Shown here: positions 1 through 8,586 of the stretch, piece after piece
Layout of the letters: every line of letters begins with the position of its first letter
Position numbering within the stretch: position 1 is the first letter of the stretch
Assembly (NCBI GenBank): GCA_026391805.1
Contig: JAPLDJ010000027.1
Location: 33,803 to 97,802 of the forward strand
Length of the DNA stretch: 64,000 nt
Reading direction: 5' to 3'
Origin: Bacteroidota bacterium
GTDB taxonomy: Bacteria; Bacteroidota; Bacteroidia; Bacteroidales; FEN-979
Made by a program: the position numbers and the translations under genes
Notes under the pieces: generated by a model
Told to the model about the DNA's origin: nothing
The model's database searches: none
Seen by the model: only the letters and a program-made list of their open reading frames with translations

Positions 1-3000
1 TAAATGTTCCGATAACAGAGCAGGATCCAACGGTTACTGGAGTTGTAACGAGTTATGGAATTAGTCCGAATTTGCACACTAATACAGGTTTGGATTTTAA
101 CACTACAACGGGCGCCATAACAGGTACTCCAAATACCTATTCACAAACGACTGATTACACGGTTACGGCCTCAAACAGTGCCGGAAGCACTACGTGCCAT
201 ATATTACTAAGTGTTGGTAATTACCGTTATGCTGTTGCTAATGGTAACTGGAATTCAAATAGTACCTGGGCTATAAATTCAGGCGGTACTGCGGGTGCTT
301 CTTACCCTGTTTCCGGCGATATTGTTTTTATTGGCGAAGGTGCAAATTCCTGGACGGTTACAATTCCAACCAGCACTGCTGCAGCATGCGGCAGCCTTAC
401 CATGGGTAATTACAGTGCTGCGACCGTAGCAACTCTTAATTTTGCAAATAGCGGAAGTTCACTTGCAGTAGGCAATGATCTTGTGATGAACCGTCCAAAC
501 GCGGCAGCAACAACTGCAATCAATTTAGGTACCGGTAGTTTAACCGTTGGCGGTACGCTTAAGTTAGCTATGAGTGATCTGACTCCTAACAGCGCCACCA
601 ATCTGATTAATCAGGTAAATATTTCGACGGGTACAGTAACTACAACAAACCTGTTATTCAACGGACAATCAGCTCCGCAAAGTCAGGTTGTTTTCAGCGG
701 AGCAGGTAAGATGAATATAAGTGGTAACCTTACATTCGGTTATATTCTTGGAACCCTTACACCTTCAACCGGAACTGTTAACTTCAATGGAACATCTGCT
801 CAGACCATCCCAATCGGAGTCAGCGCTGTGACATACAATAACCTGACAATAAATAATACCAGTACCAGCGGTGCAACTTTAAGCAGTTTAGCCATATCGG
901 CAACAAATGTTACAGGAAATCTGTCTGTAGGTGATGTTTCAGCGAGCAGTACATTCGACAATGGTGGTTATGCCATTGTCCTTGCTTCAGCGAAAACTTT
1001 AACTATCGCAGATAATAGTTCTAAATTTTATTTGTCGGGTACATCTACGATGGCAACAGCTCCTGGCGGAAAAACATTCGGCCCATCTAGCCTTGTTAAT
1101 TATACCGGATCAAACCAGACTGTTACGGCAGAAACGTACGGTCATCTTACATTAAGCGGCTCCGGTACTAAAACGATGCCTGGTTCTTCACTTTCTGTCG
1201 CAGGTAATTTTACGATGTCGGGAACGGCAACTACAACAGCATTGGCGGCAATCAACACTGCCGGTAATTTCACCCTGGGTTCGGGCACTACATTCAATGC
1301 TTCTACCTTTACACATTTGGTAGGAGGGAACTGGACCAACAGCGGGACATTCACTCCCAGCAGCAGCACCATTGAATTTAACAGTTCGGGAGCAGGAAAC
1401 ATCGGAGCAAGTAATTTCAACAACATAACTTTCAGCGGTTCAGGTACCAAAACAGCGACGGGTGCTTTATCAATTGCAGGGAATGTCTTAATAAGCAATA
1501 ATTTCACGGCAGGTATTTACGGCCATACTGTTGCCGGAAACTGGTCGAACAGCGGCACATTTGCTCCGAGTGGCGGGATTGTGATTTTTAATGGAACCGG
1601 GGCCCAGACTATCAACAGCGGGGGAAGTTCTTTCTTTGATCTTACAATAGGAAATAACGGAGGCACCTGTACCGCCGTCACGAACGGGATAACCTCGACC
1701 GGAACGTTCACCACAAATTCCGGGACTATTTTAGATATGGCTACCAATGCCCTTAGTGTAAACACGGTAAGCCACTCAGGTACACTGTTGACACAATACA
1801 CATCATCCTCACCCATTACCACTGGTAAAACTTGGGGCGGGCTGGTGAACTATAACAACGCATCCAGTGCGCAAACCGCCATGGCAGGGACCTATAACAA
1901 TCTCACCATAAGCACACCAGGTGGAGCAACGGCAAGCGGGGATATTTACGTGAACGGAATATTAAACCTGGCAGCTGCCGATCCTACTGCCACTCCTACG
2001 CCTGTTAAAGGCTGCCTTGAAATGATCACTAATTATGGAAACTATCCGGGAACAACCTTAACTGATTATAATTCTCTTGTATCGTTCACATTATATATGG
2101 GTTCATCTGCAACTACAATTGGAGTCGGAGATGTTACGGGAATTGTAAAAAGAGATTATTCCATTGTTGCGAACACTCCATATACTTTTGGAAACCAATA
2201 TACCACTGTTTCTATCACTTCAGGAACAATGCCAACTGCTCTTACCCTTACAATAACCATTGGCGCGGCACCTGCCGGAAAACCAGGAGCATTAAAAAGG
2301 ACCTACCAGATTATTCCTGCCGGTGGCAGTGGTAATACAGTTACTGCCAACTTCCATTATCTGGATAGTGAAATAGGTAGTAATACAGAAGCAAATATGG
2401 TAACCTGGGATTATGATATTGGCGGTGGTTATGCAACTCCTGATGAGCACGGGCGTGCCAATTATGATTTTACCAACAATTTTATTGGTTTATCGAATAT
2501 TCCAATAGATTATTTTATTTATGTCGACCCAGGACATAAGTGGAGAACCATTTTTGAATTAGGAGATTATGGAGAAGATTATTATACATGGAATGGTTCG
2601 GTCAGTACGGATTGGAAAACTGCAGCAAATTGGACAATTACACTAAGTGGTTCTGGTGTTCCCAATAAGCTTAGCCATGTAATTATTCCTAATGTTACTT
2701 CAACAAATAACCGTTCACCACTCTTACCTGGGGGAACCACTATCATTAATACTATTTCCATTCAGAATGGAGGCATTTTAACCATGGGTAGCAATACCCT
2801 CAAAATACAAAACACACTTAGTGGGGGTTGGGAAGACCTGAATCTAACCGGCAATAACCCGGGTTCAAGTACAGTTGTTTTTAACAGACCCGGAACCTCC
2901 ATATCTGGTACTGCCTGGTTTAATAATGTAGAGATTGCTGCTATTGATGATGCAACAGATACAATTGCGGATATAACCAATGAGGCTGGCAGTACAATGA

Positions 3001-5831
3001 TAATAAGTGGCTCAATTACAAGAACAGGATTAATGACAGGCAAATGGTATGCTGATAATTTCAATAATACGGTTGTTTACAATGGTACAGATCAAACAAT
3101 CCTTTTACCGGATGGAAATAATAAATATTATAATCTTACTTTAAGCGGAAGCGGCACAAAAACTTTGCCTTCAACCCTGGTAATTGATAAAGATTTCACT
3201 TTAGCGGGCTCTGCTGCTGCATCAGGTACTACGCTTTCGGTTGGGGGCAATTTTACCAGCAGTTCTTCCGGTAGTTTTTCAGTAGGTACGGTCATTCTCA
3301 ACGGTACAAGTCCGCAAACACTTGGAGGAACTGCTTCGACCACTTTCAGTAACCTTACCATCAATAATGCAAACGGGGTTACGTTGGGGAACAACGAAAC
3401 GGTGAATGGTACATTGACTCTTACCAGTGGAATGGTTAACACCGACATCAATACCCTAACGGTAGGTTGCACCGGAAGCATTAACAATGCAGGTGCTTCA
3501 AGATATATCGAAGGTAAATTGGCCAGGGTCTATTGTGGGATAGGTTCAAAGGATTTCCCGATAGGAAAGGGAGGAAATTACCGCCCGATGACTTTAGAAT
3601 ATACTGCGTTAACTGGAACGAGTACTGTTACGGCCGAGGAATTTGAGTCTTCAGCAATCAGCGGTACCCTTCCGGCATGCACCTCGCTGCTTGATCCAAA
3701 CAGGTACTGGTCAGTTTCAGAAACAGGGGGAAGCAGTTTTTATTTTGACATCACACTTGATGGAACCGGTTATACTGTTACTGGGAATCCAATAATACTG
3801 CAAGATGGCACTAACCCGTTAACGTCATATACAGCGACTGTTATTGGAAATAATTATAAGGCGACCCACTTAAACACCTTCGGCAATTTTGAGATTGCAT
3901 CAGAAACTCTTCCGCAAGGTTCATTATCCGGAAGCGCAATCTGCTCAGGAGATATAGGTCAACTCACCTGGACTGCCACTGCAGGAACCGGCCCGTTCAC
4001 CGTTGTTTATAACGATGGTACAGACCATACCGCGGAAAATGTAAGTTCAGGGATTCCTTTTAATGTATACACCAGCCAGACATCCACAAAGGTTTACTCG
4101 CTGACTTCGGTTACCAGTTCCTCATGTACGCGATCAAGTGGTTTTACCGGGGGAACAGGAACGGTTACTGTTCTTACTTCCGCAACCTGGAATGGCAGTT
4201 TAAGCAACGACTGGAATACACCTGCCAACTGGACACCAGCCTACGTTCCTATTTCCTGCACAGATGTGACCATCCCTTATACTGCAATCACAAATTTCCC
4301 AACACTCTCTGCTGCTGCCTTGTGTAACAACATCATTCTTGAATCAGGAGCTTCATTAATAGACACCAAAACCGATGCAGGAGCTTATCTGTCTTTAGGT
4401 GGAACAGCAACGGTAAAGCGGTTTATTCCCAACGACTGGAAGTGGCATTTTCTTTCATCACCTGTTGCCAGCCAGCCGATATGGCCGGAATTTGCACCGA
4501 CACCTGAGCTTTCTTCTCCAACAGGATGGGCTCCGGTAAATTCGGGCCCATATTATTTTAACTGGGATTTCTATTATTTCAACCCAGCATGCCCTATCGG
4601 AGGACTCAGCTGGGTAAACCTAAGGTATCCCAAAGACGCTTCTCACATTGGCACCTACAATGACAGGACATACAACGACCCCAGCAGCTCCGCCGGATTT
4701 GGCCCCCTGGTCCCCAAATTCCGGGTAGGAAAAGGCTACCTGGTAGCTTACACAACCAATTGGTATCCTGCAAACAATTCCCCGGAGACCCACACATTTA
4801 CCGGAGCTCTTAATACTGGGGCCATCAATGATACGATCATTGATTATTACGGATTTGGGGGAAGCGCATACAACCTTGTGGGAAATCCTTATCCTTCATC
4901 ACTCGACTGGAAAAATGGGAGTGGATGGGACCGGTCCAAACTTGCCGAAAATGGTACATTACAGTATGACTATTGGATCTGGAACGATGGGATAGGAAAT
5001 TATGGGGTTTTCAACTCAGGAGGTGGAGATGGTTCCGGAACGAATAATGTAACACGTTACATTGCACCTGAACAGGCCTTTTTTGTACGGGTAATCTCAA
5101 ATGGTTTTGTGACGATTAATAATAATGCAAGGATACATAACACACAACCCTGGTTAAAGGAACTTGAGGCTGAAGTTAACCATATTCGGCTAAAACTAAC
5201 AACAGATAAAAACAGTTACAGCGATGAAATGATATTCGGAGTGCTTGCTACTTATGAAGAAGGCGGTTCGGATAAATTTTGGAGTATGTATGCGGAAGCC
5301 CCTGAGATCTGGTCGATTAAGAACGGGAACAGTTACTCTATAGACCGCATGCACTCACTGGATCAGAACAGCACCGTCACCATCGGGATCAAAGCCGGGG
5401 TGGATGGAAATTATACAGTTACTGCAACCGGGGTCGACGAGTTTGGGTCATCAAGTGTACTGTTGGAAGATCTTAAAACAGCTGCAACCCAGGAACTGAA
5501 GAGTAACCCGGTCTATACCTTTGCGGCAACAACCAGTGATGCTCCTGAGCGCCTCCGCCTTCATTTCGGCGGGCCGTTCGGAGTTGCCAGCCCACCGAAA
5601 GTAAATGATATTACGGTCTATTCTTACGGCAATACCATCATTGTCAGGAACAATACTGAAAATGACATGGCAGGGGATGTTTTCGTTTACAACCTGGTTG
5701 GGCAGAAGATCCTGCAGAGAAAAATGGACGGGAAAACAACTAAGATCGACCTGAATGTACCGCTGGGAGTTTACCTGGTTACGGTGGTGACGGAGAAGGA
5801 GACTGTTAGCAGGAAGGTGGTGATCAGGTAG
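1..5831 (+). CDS. Giant cell-surface protein with T9SS type A sorting domain, 5' end outside the window
   Basis: The frame is open from base 3 with no stop, and no convincing start lies inside the window, so the gene begins upstream. About 1,940 residues are visible. The first residues look like a putative Ig (He_PIG) fold (the TTGAITGTP pattern). Then come many Ser/Thr/Gly/Asn-rich beta-strand repeats with recurring phrases such as FNGTSAQTI, YNNLTI and LSGSGTKT. Before the C-terminus (about bases 4400-5160) is the VGNPYPSSLDW segment common in T9SS cargo. The last 80 or so residues (about 5600-5828) form a type A sorting domain with VYNLVGQKIL and a final KVVIR. The protein is probably secreted across the outer membrane and anchored or released by T9SS, as an adhesin or surface-layer protein. 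No catalytic domain is recognisable. An inverted repeat follows the stop. Confidence 0.85.
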   Translation, partial: NVPITEQDPTVTGVVTSYGISPNLHTNTGLDFNTTTGAITGTPNTYSQTTDYTVTASNSAGSTTCHILLSVGNYRYAVANGNWNSNSTWAINSGGTAGASYPVSGDIVFIGEGANSWTVTIPTSTAAACGSLTMGNYSAATVATLNFANSGSSLAVGNDLVMNRPNAAATTAINLGTGSLTVGGTLKLAMSDLTPNSATNLINQVNISTGTVTTTNLLFNGQSAPQSQVVFSGAGKMNISGNLTFGYILGTLTPSTGTVNFNGTSAQTIPIGVSAVTYNNLTINNTSTSGATLSSLAISATNVTGNLSVGDVSASSTFDNGGYAIVLASAKTLTIADNSSKFYLSGTSTMATAPGGKTFGPSSLVNYTGSNQTVTAETYGHLTLSGSGTKTMPGSSLSVAGNFTMSGTATTTALAAINTAGNFTLGSGTTFNASTFTHLVGGNWTNSGTFTPSSSTIEFNSSGAGNIGASNFNNITFSGSGTKTATGALSIAGNVLISNNFTAGIYGHTVAGNWSNSGTFAPSGGIVIFNGTGAQTINSGGSSFFDLTIGNNGGTCTAVTNGITSTGTFTTNSGTILDMATNALSVNTVSHSGTLLTQYTSSSPITTGKTWGGLVNYNNASSAQTAMAGTYNNLTISTPGGATASGDIYVNGILNLAAADPTATPTPVKGCLEMITNYGNYPGTTLTDYNSLVSFTLYMGSSATTIGVGDVTGIVKRDYSIVANTPYTFGNQYTTVSITSGTMPTALTLTITIGAAPAGKPGALKRTYQIIPAGGSGNTVTANFHYLDSEIGSNTEANMVTWDYDIGGGYATPDEHGRANYDFTNNFIGLSNIPIDYFIYVDPGHKWRTIFELGDYGEDYYTWNGSVSTDWKTAANWTITLSGSGVPNKLSHVIIPNVTSTNNRSPLLPGGTTIINTISIQNGGILTMGSNTLKIQNTLSGGWEDLNLTGNNPGSSTVVFNRPGTSISGTAWFNNVEIAAIDDATDTIADITNEAGSTMIISGSITRTGLMTGKWYADNFNNTVVYNGTDQTILLPDGNNKYYNLTLSGSGTKTLPSTLVIDKDFTLAGSAAASGTTLSVGGNFTSSSSGSFSVGTVILNGTSPQTLGGTASTTFSNLTINNANGVTLGNNETVNGTLTLTSGMVNTDINTLTVGCTGSINNAGASRYIEGKLARVYCGIGSKDFPIGKGGNYRPMTLEYTALTGTSTVTAEEFESSAISGTLPACTSLLDPNRYWSVSETGGSSFYFDITLDGTGYTVTGNPIILQDGTNPLTSYTATVIGNNYKATHLNTFGNFEIASETLPQGSLSGSAICSGDIGQLTWTATAGTGPFTVVYNDGTDHTAENVSSGIPFNVYTSQTSTKVYSLTSVTSSSCTRSSGFTGGTGTVTVLTSATWNGSLSNDWNTPANWTPAYVPISCTDVTIPYTAITNFPTLSAAALCNNIILESGASLIDTKTDAGAYLSLGGTATVKRFIPNDWKWHFLSSPVASQPIWPEFAPTPELSSPTGWAPVNSGPYYFNWDFYYFNPACPIGGLSWVNLRYPKDASHIGTYNDRTYNDPSSSAGFGPLVPKFRVGKGYLVAYTTNWYPANNSPETHTFTGALNTGAINDTIIDYYGFGGSAYNLVGNPYPSSLDWKNGSGWDRSKLAENGTLQYDYWIWNDGIGNYGVFNSGGGDGSGTNNVTRYIAPEQAFFVRVISNGFVTINNNARIHNTQPWLKELEAEVNHIRLKLTTDKNSYSDEMIFGVLATYEEGGSDKFWSMYAEAPEIWSIKNGNSYSIDRMHSLDQNSTVTIGIKAGVDGNYTVTATGVDEFGSSSVLLEDLKTAATQELKSNPVYTFAATTSDAPERLRLHFGGPFGVASPPKVNDITVYSYGNTIIVRNNTENDMAGDVFVYNLVGQKILQRKMDGKTTKIDLNVPLGVYLVTVVTEKETVSRKVVIR

Positions 5832-5837
5832 TGAAGT

Positions 5838-5887
5838 GGTTAAGTGTTAAGTGGTGAAGTGGTGAATTTTGCCCTTAACACTTAACC
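5838..5887. repeat. Inverted repeat just after the T9SS cargo stop
   Basis: GGTTAAGTGTTAAG (5838-5851) pairs perfectly with CTTAACACTTAACC (5874-5887) across a 22-nt loop, 6 bases after the stop codon. The right arm is followed by further CCCTTAAC units. There is no clear T-run, so it may stabilise a transcript end or simply be an interspersed repeat. Confidence 0.6.
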
Positions 5888-5979
5888 CTTAACCCTTAAC
5901 ACTTTTGAATTAGCGTTTAGCCATTTTATTAAATAAAGGTTAAATATCTCATATTTCGCTTGCTTTTGTTAATTTTTTA

Positions 5980-5987
5980 TACCTTTG
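5980..5987 (+). promoter_or_regulatory. Bacteroidota-type -7 box TACCTTTG
   Basis: TACCTTTG matches the TAnnTTTG element of the primary sigma factor in Bacteroidota. A TTTCG about 21 bases upstream could serve as a weak -33 element. It lies about 110 bases before the small PID-CTERM-like gene, predicting a leader of roughly 100 nt. Confidence 0.5.
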
Positions 5988-6096
5988 CAGTTCAAAATCC
6001 GAAAATTCTATCGCCAAAAAGGTTGTTTCGATCTTGGATAGATACAAAAAGTTCATATTTTAATGACGGATTTCAAGGCACTTGCACAACTATGAA

Positions 6097-6366
6097 ATGA
6101 AGAAGTTTCTTAAATTATTTTTCTTCTCACTATTGTTTTTTTTACTCACGGTCACATCCGGTGTGTGTTTTGCCGATGGTCCGCAGCCTCCAGGTCCTCC
6201 CGGCGGACATGGTTTGACTGAAAACCAGGGACCCTTTGACGCTCCTGTTGGAAATGGTTTAATGATTTTAATTGTCCTCGCAATCGTATACGGAGGATTT
6301 CTGTTTTATAAGACCTGGAAGAAGATCACTAATGAAAATCCGGGGAAAATCATTGTCACCAACTGA
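6097..6366 (+). CDS. Small exported protein with PID-CTERM-like C-terminal anchor
   Basis: The 89-residue protein begins with MKKFLKLFFF and a signal peptide ending near CFA-DG. A Pro/Gly segment (PQPPGPPGGHG) follows, then the PID-CTERM-like motif DAPVGNGLMIL with one membrane helix and a basic end (KTWKK). Small Bacteroidota proteins of this shape usually read APIDGGLG followed by an Ala/Gly-rich helix. Here Val-Gly-Asn replaces Ile-Asp-Gly, so it is a divergent member. Function is unknown; it is presumably held in the envelope by its C-terminal helix. I chose ATG 6097 over an in-frame TTG at 6082 because the signal peptide starts there. A TAnnTTTG promoter box lies about 110 bases upstream. 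Confidence 0.7.
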   Translation: MKKFLKLFFFSLLFFLLTVTSGVCFADGPQPPGPPGGHGLTENQGPFDAPVGNGLMILIVLAIVYGGFLFYKTWKKITNENPGKIIVTN

Positions 6367-6489
6367 CAATCGAAAAGCTAGCCTTCATCCCTTCCCTAAT
6401 TAATCTCAGGCTCATATTTCCCGGGGCTTGCCCCGAGACAGGGTCCAGGGTTTGCCTTGGGGTTCATTCCTGTGATTATAGGTATTTAG

Positions 6490-6550
6490 AACACGGATTA
6501 CACGGATAAAACGGAAGATCATGCTCCGTTCATTCCGTGTACTCCGTGTT
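6490..6550. repeat. Long inverted repeat of the CACGGA family
   Basis: The arms at 6490-6515 and 6525-6550 pair as AACACGGA/TCCGTGTT, TACACGGA/TCCGTGTA and AACGGA/TCCGTT, with mismatches only in the short spacers and a 9-base loop. It lies in the 400-base gap 6367-6766, which also holds a tandem repeat and a promoter but no gene that I can see. Confidence 0.75.
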
Positions 6551-6554
6551 CATT

Positions 6555-6598
6555 TTTATCTTACGTTTATCTTACGTTTATCTTACGTTTATCCTTCG
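6555..6598. repeat. 11-bp tandem repeat, four units
   Basis: The unit TTTATCTTACG is repeated exactly at 6555-6565, 6566-6576 and 6577-6587, followed by a degenerate copy at 6588-6598. It is too short and spacer-free to be a CRISPR array. It lies directly after the long inverted repeat and about 70 bases before the next promoter. Confidence 0.8.
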
Positions 6599-6665
6599 AT
6601 CATATTTCACTATACTTCTGGATTTATTTGCTCCTGATACGCGTCGTTAAGGTGCAAAATACTCA

Positions 6666-6696
6666 TTGACAAATCTAGATATTATACATATCTTTG
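6666..6696 (+). promoter_or_regulatory. Bacteroidota-type promoter for the second T9SS cargo
   Basis: TATCTTTG (6689-6696) is a full match to TAnnTTTG. TTGAC at 6666-6670 gives a -33 element at 18 bases spacing. The predicted start is near 6703, giving a leader of about 65 nt before the ATG at 6767. Confidence 0.6.
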
Positions 6697-6766
6697 TTTG
6701 TTATATGTTTACCTTGGCGGGTAATTCATTTCATTTCTTTATTGGCGGACCATAAAAAGTAACGTT

Positions 6767-8473
6767 ATGAAAAAAAGACTTTTACTTCTGCCATTGGCGA
6801 TTATTGCGTTAAATATTTGCCAGGCACAGCTGGTGCCGTTGTTCGAACGGACAACCTTTCCGGAAATCACCGTCGATCCCATCGTGAATTTTAAAGATAC
6901 GGGAGTGACATTTGTTTCTGAGTGGAACAATGCGGCATGGCTCAGGGCTGCTTCTGAGTGGGGTGATGGTACCTTCTTCACAGAGATGAAGTACAACTGG
7001 AACGCAAAGGGCTGCGGAGGGGATTATACGGTCTATCCGGAGTACACCCTGTTTCTGCTGGATGCGGCAAACGACCTGGATGTGCGGGATTTGTGGGACT
7101 ATGCAAGTTTTGAGATGATCACCGACGGAGAAGTGGTTACCATCTGGGTTTTCGGAAATGCCGATCATCCGCAAAACCAGGACTGGATATGGATCCCTGC
7201 TTCCGGGATTGGCCGGCCGTTTATCGATGACCGGCAGGGATACCTGGTCCGGTATAATAACAGGGCTTCGAGCGACCGCCAGTTTTTTGCCGACACCGAT
7301 CCCTGCCCGGGCGATCCGGCATTCAACTTTTCCGACTCCTACGGGATTTTCGGCCATTATAATTTCAACACAACACCCTACGATTACGGTTTACCCAATT
7401 CCGTACCCTGGAACCATGAACTCTACGAGCTCTGCTCCATCGACGTGGACGGAGGCTATATGTTGTGCCACAAAGGGAAGATGATCGATCCCTGCAAACC
7501 TTTGCCAAAAGGACAGAAGGGAAACCCGAACGATGCCCAGAAAAGAGCAGCTGCAAAAATCTGTCGCGACAGTGTTCCATATTGCCCGGTCCCCCGGGAG
7601 GGTTATACTTACACACCCATGACGGACACGACAAATCTCGGATTTCAGCTGACAAATGAAACCGATACTACGATTTCCTTCCATGTCATGTTCACAAGTT
7701 CGCTCTTTTCACCCATCGAAACCGAAATCACCTCCCTCGATCTTGCCGGTCATGCAGATACAATGCTGACGGCAAAGGTCATCAGCCATGCAATGGTCGG
7801 ATATAAAGACACGATCGTTTGCTGGACCAATTACAGGACGGCATGGACGGTCATCGAAGGGGCCGGGGATCTGCACCGGATCGATCTCCTCCCTGATTCA
7901 CTTTCGCTTTCTATCGGAGACACGGTCTTCCTGGGAGGCTATGGGTATGATCCTGACGGAAGGCCATTGTTCCTGAAACACCCGGTATGGACCACCACCG
8001 GGGGTGTCGGTGCAATAGCCGGATTGATAAACCACAAGCACGTTCCTGCATTTATGGTGGTGGGCCAGTTCATTGCACAGAATGCCGGCAGCGGATATAT
8101 TTATCTTGAAAACATGAACATCTTCGGAACACGGATCGCCGACTCGACCTATGTCACGGTCGTGCCGCTCTCTGTTGATAAGAGAAAGGAACAAGGCGTC
8201 CTGCTGGCACAGAATTTTCCCAATCCATTCGGAAACAGCACAAGGATCGAATTCTCCCTCGAAAAGTCAATGCATGCTGAACTGAGGATTTATTCGGTTG
8301 ATGGGACATGTTTAAGGACTATGGCTGACGGGATCTTTTCGGGAGGGTTCCATTCCATTACCTGGGATGGCAGGAATGAAACAGGAGAAAAACTCTCCAA
8401 TGGAATATACTTCTACCAGTTGAAAACGTCAGACGGAGAGATCCGGACGAGGAAGATGGTGCTGCTGGATTAA
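6767..8473 (+). CDS. Secreted T9SS cargo protein of unknown function
   Basis: The 568-residue protein has a signal peptide (MKKRLLLLPLAIIALNICQA, cut before Q). The middle is a Trp- and Asp-rich secreted region with paired cysteines that I cannot assign to a family. From about residue 475 there is a FlgD-like/T9SS type A sorting domain, shown by QNFPNPFGNSTRIEFSL, WDGRNETGEKLSNGIYFY and the end RKMVLLD. It is probably exported by type IX secretion. The gene stands alone with its own promoter and is convergent with the BNR-repeat gene. Two palindromes lie in the shared 3' region. Confidence 0.8.
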   Translation: MKKRLLLLPLAIIALNICQAQLVPLFERTTFPEITVDPIVNFKDTGVTFVSEWNNAAWLRAASEWGDGTFFTEMKYNWNAKGCGGDYTVYPEYTLFLLDAANDLDVRDLWDYASFEMITDGEVVTIWVFGNADHPQNQDWIWIPASGIGRPFIDDRQGYLVRYNNRASSDRQFFADTDPCPGDPAFNFSDSYGIFGHYNFNTTPYDYGLPNSVPWNHELYELCSIDVDGGYMLCHKGKMIDPCKPLPKGQKGNPNDAQKRAAAKICRDSVPYCPVPREGYTYTPMTDTTNLGFQLTNETDTTISFHVMFTSSLFSPIETEITSLDLAGHADTMLTAKVISHAMVGYKDTIVCWTNYRTAWTVIEGAGDLHRIDLLPDSLSLSIGDTVFLGGYGYDPDGRPLFLKHPVWTTTGGVGAIAGLINHKHVPAFMVVGQFIAQNAGSGYIYLENMNIFGTRIADSTYVTVVPLSVDKRKEQGVLLAQNFPNPFGNSTRIEFSLEKSMHAELRIYSVDGTCLRTMADGIFSGGFHSITWDGRNETGEKLSNGIYFYQLKTSDGEIRTRKMVLLD

Positions 8474-8498
8474 AAGTTCAGCCTGATTTTCTTTGCCA

Positions 8499-8549
8499 GG
8501 CGGAATTTGTAATTCCGCCATGATTTCGAGCGGCATTACAAATGCCGCT
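8499..8549. repeat. Paired REP-like palindromes
   Basis: Two hairpins lie side by side: GGCGGAATT-TGT-AATTCCGCC (8499-8519) and AGCGGCATT-ACA-AATGCCGCT (8529-8549), each with 9-bp arms and a 3-base loop. A second pair with the same design is at 26044-26121. They separate two convergent genes and could end transcription from both sides, though they lack T-runs. Confidence 0.8.
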
Positions 8550-8586
8550 CAGCAGTGGGAAGACACAGAGGCTCACAGAGAAAGTG

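Noticed and set aside
6555..6598. Possible CRISPR array
   Set aside because: Units are 11 bp, adjacent, without spacers, and no cas genes are present.
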